64,000 bases of DNA, taken from Nageia nagi (Eukaryota; Pinophyta). Where the stretch lies: the NCBI GenBank assembly GCA_050084985.1, contig JBITNC010000001.1:124062001-124126000 (forward strand), given 5' to 3'. Below the pieces are notes generated by a model. That model saw only the letters and a list, made by a program, of their open reading frames with translations, had not been told where the DNA came from and made no database searches. Below, piece after piece: positions 61,051 through 64,000 of the stretch (the first letter of the stretch is position 1; every line of letters begins with the position of its first letter). The position numbers were made by a program, and so were the translations under genes.

Positions 61051-62941
61051 TAGTTTATATTTTATTTTTTATCCTCTATGTTTGTGGAATCATTACTAAA
61101 ACTCATACTATTTTCTATTTGTTGTTCGTTATTTTCTATGTGTGTGATCACTAGTGATATTCATCAAATGCTAGCACTTTATGTTGAAATTCCAATGAAT
61201 TTTATTGAAACATCAGCTACATGTATTGAAACACCATGGACATGTATTGAAATGCTAGCAATTTGTTTGAAATGTCAATTATTTATATTAGATCACCAAC
61301 AATTTTGTGTGAAAATTTGAAAACATCATCAACTTAAAGGGAAGGTATAAGTTTCAAATTTTATGAATCCTAAAATCTTAAAATAGGCATTAAAAATTGA
61401 AAATGAAATAGAACCCCTTGTTTGTGATTTCTTTTCCCTAGATTGCATATAGGATGGGTAGATGTATGATTAAGGAATATGCATTATTCATTTGCTTTAT
61501 TTGAATAAATTGTATGAATTATTTACCTTTTTGGGCTTTGGGAATGATAAATAAAATCACTTAATACTTTATTTTATACCCACATATGCTCTCCCTTTAT
61601 GCTAAAAGGTGACCTTAGGTGATCAGAATGGGTATAACGGGAAAGGAGTAAATGAACTCTTTTTTCCTCTTTTCACTTTTTATCACTAAAACTGGTAAAA
61701 AATTTCATTAAGTCACTTTTGTACTTGGAATGAGGATTGAATTTTCATTTAAAGAATGGAATAAATATAAAATCAATTTACTAGGGTAAAGGTAAACTCA
61801 AAACAAATGAAGTTGGTTAATTTACTGGGTGGGTGCTTTTCCTTTCACATTAATACTCTTCGATGGTCTACCTCATTACTTCAAAAGAAGGTTGAAAGAT
61901 GGTAATTTTAAGAGGAGTTAAAGAAAATAATATAAGGAAATCTATTACATATTAAAACCCTTCCTATCTTCCTTACCACTCTAAAAGGAGTTCGAAGGAT
62001 TATGACTCAAAATAGAGTCAAAGAATCTCATCTAAAGAAATCTATTACACATTAAAAATTCTTTCTATCTACCTTACCACTCTAAAAAGAAGTCAAAGGA
62101 TTGTGACTCAAAGAGGGGTTAAATAATATCAATTAATTACTTCCACACTCAAAAGGAATAAATGAATTTCATTAAAGCTTAGTTAAATAATTACACTAAA
62201 TGGAAAATGAATCTCGTGGGTTAGATAAAGATCTCATTAATTAAAACACTACTTTTTCATATTAAATAAAATATAATCAAAGGACATGTATGTTGGGTTG
62301 GGTTGTAGTTATCATGAGTTTTTTTTTTAATGTATATGCATAAGACCTTTTAAAGATAAATATCAATGAGTTGGAAGTGATGACCAACCATTGATTCTAT
62401 ATTTCTTATGCACCTACCAACCACACTATAAGCCATAGATCAAAACTTGGAGATGAATACCAGGTTATAGGGTAAAAGTTGTCACTTTTTTCTAAGTGAA
62501 TATAAATAAGGAGGCTATGTTTGGATTCCACTATCAAGATAGTCTTCAATGGCATTCCTCGATCCCCATTGCACTAAGGGTACCACCTTAGATACCAAGT
62601 TGATACTTCATCGTAAATTACCTATAGAATTCTAGTCTATAAACACTTGATTAGAAAAAAGCAATCTAGAAAAATTTATAAAAAATAAAATAAATCATTC
62701 ACATCATTTATTAAAGAAAAAATAATTCAATTTATTAAGAAAAATTAGACAGGATAACCACACCACAAAGGTGAGTTATAAGTAGGTTGTTTGTGCATAT
62801 ATTTGGTCTTTCTTGATAATATAAGTACTAAAAATAAAATATAATTGCTATGAATGATGTAAGTTATTTTCTCTTTGCCTAATCAAAAATCAAAACCAAA
62901 AAAAATGGAAGAGTGTAAGGTTCTAAAAATAACAAAAGAGA
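61051..62941. other. Leader-like AT-rich region upstream of the right-edge gag-like ORF
   Basis: A 27-30 bp Thr/Ile/Glu-coding motif (ATTGAAACA...ACATGT) repeats three times at about 61,204-61,280. A 100-bp tandem duplication lies at 61,937-62,135. No further gene. It could include an LTR of the downstream element, but the window ends before a partner could appear. Confidence 0.4.
61937..62135. repeat. Tandem duplication, 100-bp unit, two copies
   Basis: AAATCTATTACATATTAAAA...CTTACCACTCTAAAA...GGATTATGACTCAAA recurs exactly 100 bases later (62,037) with scattered changes. Confidence 0.8.
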
Positions 62942-64000
62942 ATGGTTAATACTCATTCTCAAATGGCTCATCAACAACAAGAGCCATATGACCAAATCTA
63001 TCAAGAGGAACACCCTATTCATAGGTATCATATATCTAGTAGAGAAATATCAAGGAGAGGAACTCCTTAAGAAATAGAAGATATCTTAAATGAAGTAAGA
63101 CAATGTTTAACTTAGTTAAGGATTCCTCATTCTTCTCATGCTCATAGTCTTCCTCTAGACCTAACTTATCTATTAGAAAGGACACCAATAGGTAATGAGG
63201 AAGAAGTCATCTCAAGGACTACTACTCCATCACAAATGCATTCAGCTTATGCCATCTTAAAAAAAGGTTCTTTTAAACCAAAATATGATCATGTTATGTG
63301 CTATCTACTAGATGGATGTCCTATCTAATACTATATAAGATGAGATGACTATGCTCCTTCCACCATATCTAGAAGGATGAATGAGTTTGATAATAGATTT
63401 TTGATACATACGACTACTCACATACCTAAACCAAGAAGCCATGCTAGGGTGTATAATAATGCTTATTATATTTTAAAAACTAATACACCTACACCTATGA
63501 CTAGTTATGTTTCTTCTACCATGAGTTATACGGAACCTAATACTACTTATACTACCCCAAGAACTAGTCACAGGATCCTTGAACAAAAAACATAGGAGAA
63601 ATCTTGATCCTTTAAGATATAAGGTAGGATAAATACCATTGTACATGTCTAGATAAAAACAAAATTAGGAACAACTTTAGAAAGACCAACAAATCATTTT
63701 ATACAATCTAAATACACAAAAATTGAACCAAATTGGAAGATTATGACAAGATCCATATTTGCAAACACAACATATGTTTCATGCATATCAAAGTAAAACA
63801 CCTCTATGGAAACTTCACAAATAATAGGTTCAAACTAAAATGCAAAATAGGCCTAATTAGAAAATAGTAGATAATAGGAAGTTGCCACCTAGAGCAAGAT
63901 GCTTATCTCCCTAAGGTCATAAAATCATAAAAATCAAGACCATCATTTGCCTAGAAAAAGGGAGGTTTTACATAAATAATAACAACCTCCAAGACCCTCT
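62942..64000 (+). pseudogene. Gag-like retroelement ORF, truncated by the window edge
   Basis: ATG at 62,942 opens a frame that reads to 63,595 with five internal stops: MVNTHSQMAHQQQEPYD, EIEDILNEVRQC, LERTPIGNEEEV, FKPKYDHVMCYLLDGCP and RMNEFDNRFLIHTTTH. After a shift a Gln-rich coil follows (KDQQIILYNLNTQKLNQIG, about 63,678) with HMFHAYQSKTPLWKLH (about 63,772) and a basic RKLPPRARC segment (about 63,879). Gln-rich helices and basic tail suit Gag, but no capsid or zinc motif is certain. Pol, if present, lies beyond the window. Confidence 0.4.

Overview
The window looks like intergenic chromatin from a large, repeat-rich land-plant genome. It is strongly AT-rich and CpG-poor. Everything I can name is a plant transposable-element family (Ty1/copia, Ty3/gypsy with an acquired RNase H, hAT, CACTA) or a plant mobile domain (PMD) gene. 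The heavy decay and deep nesting would suit a gymnosperm or another giant plant genome, but no feature identifies the species. I see no intact host gene, rRNA, tRNA or organellar insert.

Layout: 1-8.3 kb holds two gag-like pseudogenes pointing away from each other (minus 1540-2562, plus about 7090-8260) with similar leaders. 8.3-17.9 kb is anonymous AT-rich DNA with a 46-48 bp minisatellite (11.06-11.67 kb) and two pairs of direct repeats. At 17,933 a roughly 745-bp gypsy-type LTR begins. Its partner lies at 44,782-45,527 behind a polypurine tract, so 17.9-45.5 kb is probably one old outer LTR element. A complete but dead copia element (18,657-24,280) sits inside its left LTR. A 12.75-kb gypsy element (27,516-40,266; two 1386-bp LTRs; TSD TAACC) sits in its interior.

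The nested gypsy element is the most interesting object. Its order is gag - protease - RNase H (DEDD residues visible) - RT - degenerate native RNase H - integrase - a sense-strand third ORF of 1161 codons (35,283-38,768). I do not recognise the third ORF protein. It has an N-terminal globular part, a basic motif, a Pro/Ser-rich linker and a coiled-coil tail.

From 45.5 kb follow a decayed hAT transposon (DUF4371-like transposase, with a 21-bp array on the left and inverted matches on the right), a minus-strand intron-bearing coiled-coil pseudogene (49,660-51,527, two convincing GT-AG introns), and a PMD pseudogene (54.06-57.15 kb) split by a 1119-bp CACTA element (55,178-56,296). An unrecognised minus-strand degenerate coding region covers 59.13-61.05 kb, and a gag-like reading frame starts at 62,942 and leaves the window.

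Inactivation is mostly CAG to TAG (with CAA to TAA and CGA to TGA), and gypsy LTR differences are almost all transitions. This is what deamination of methylated, silenced elements produces. No element here looks able to move.
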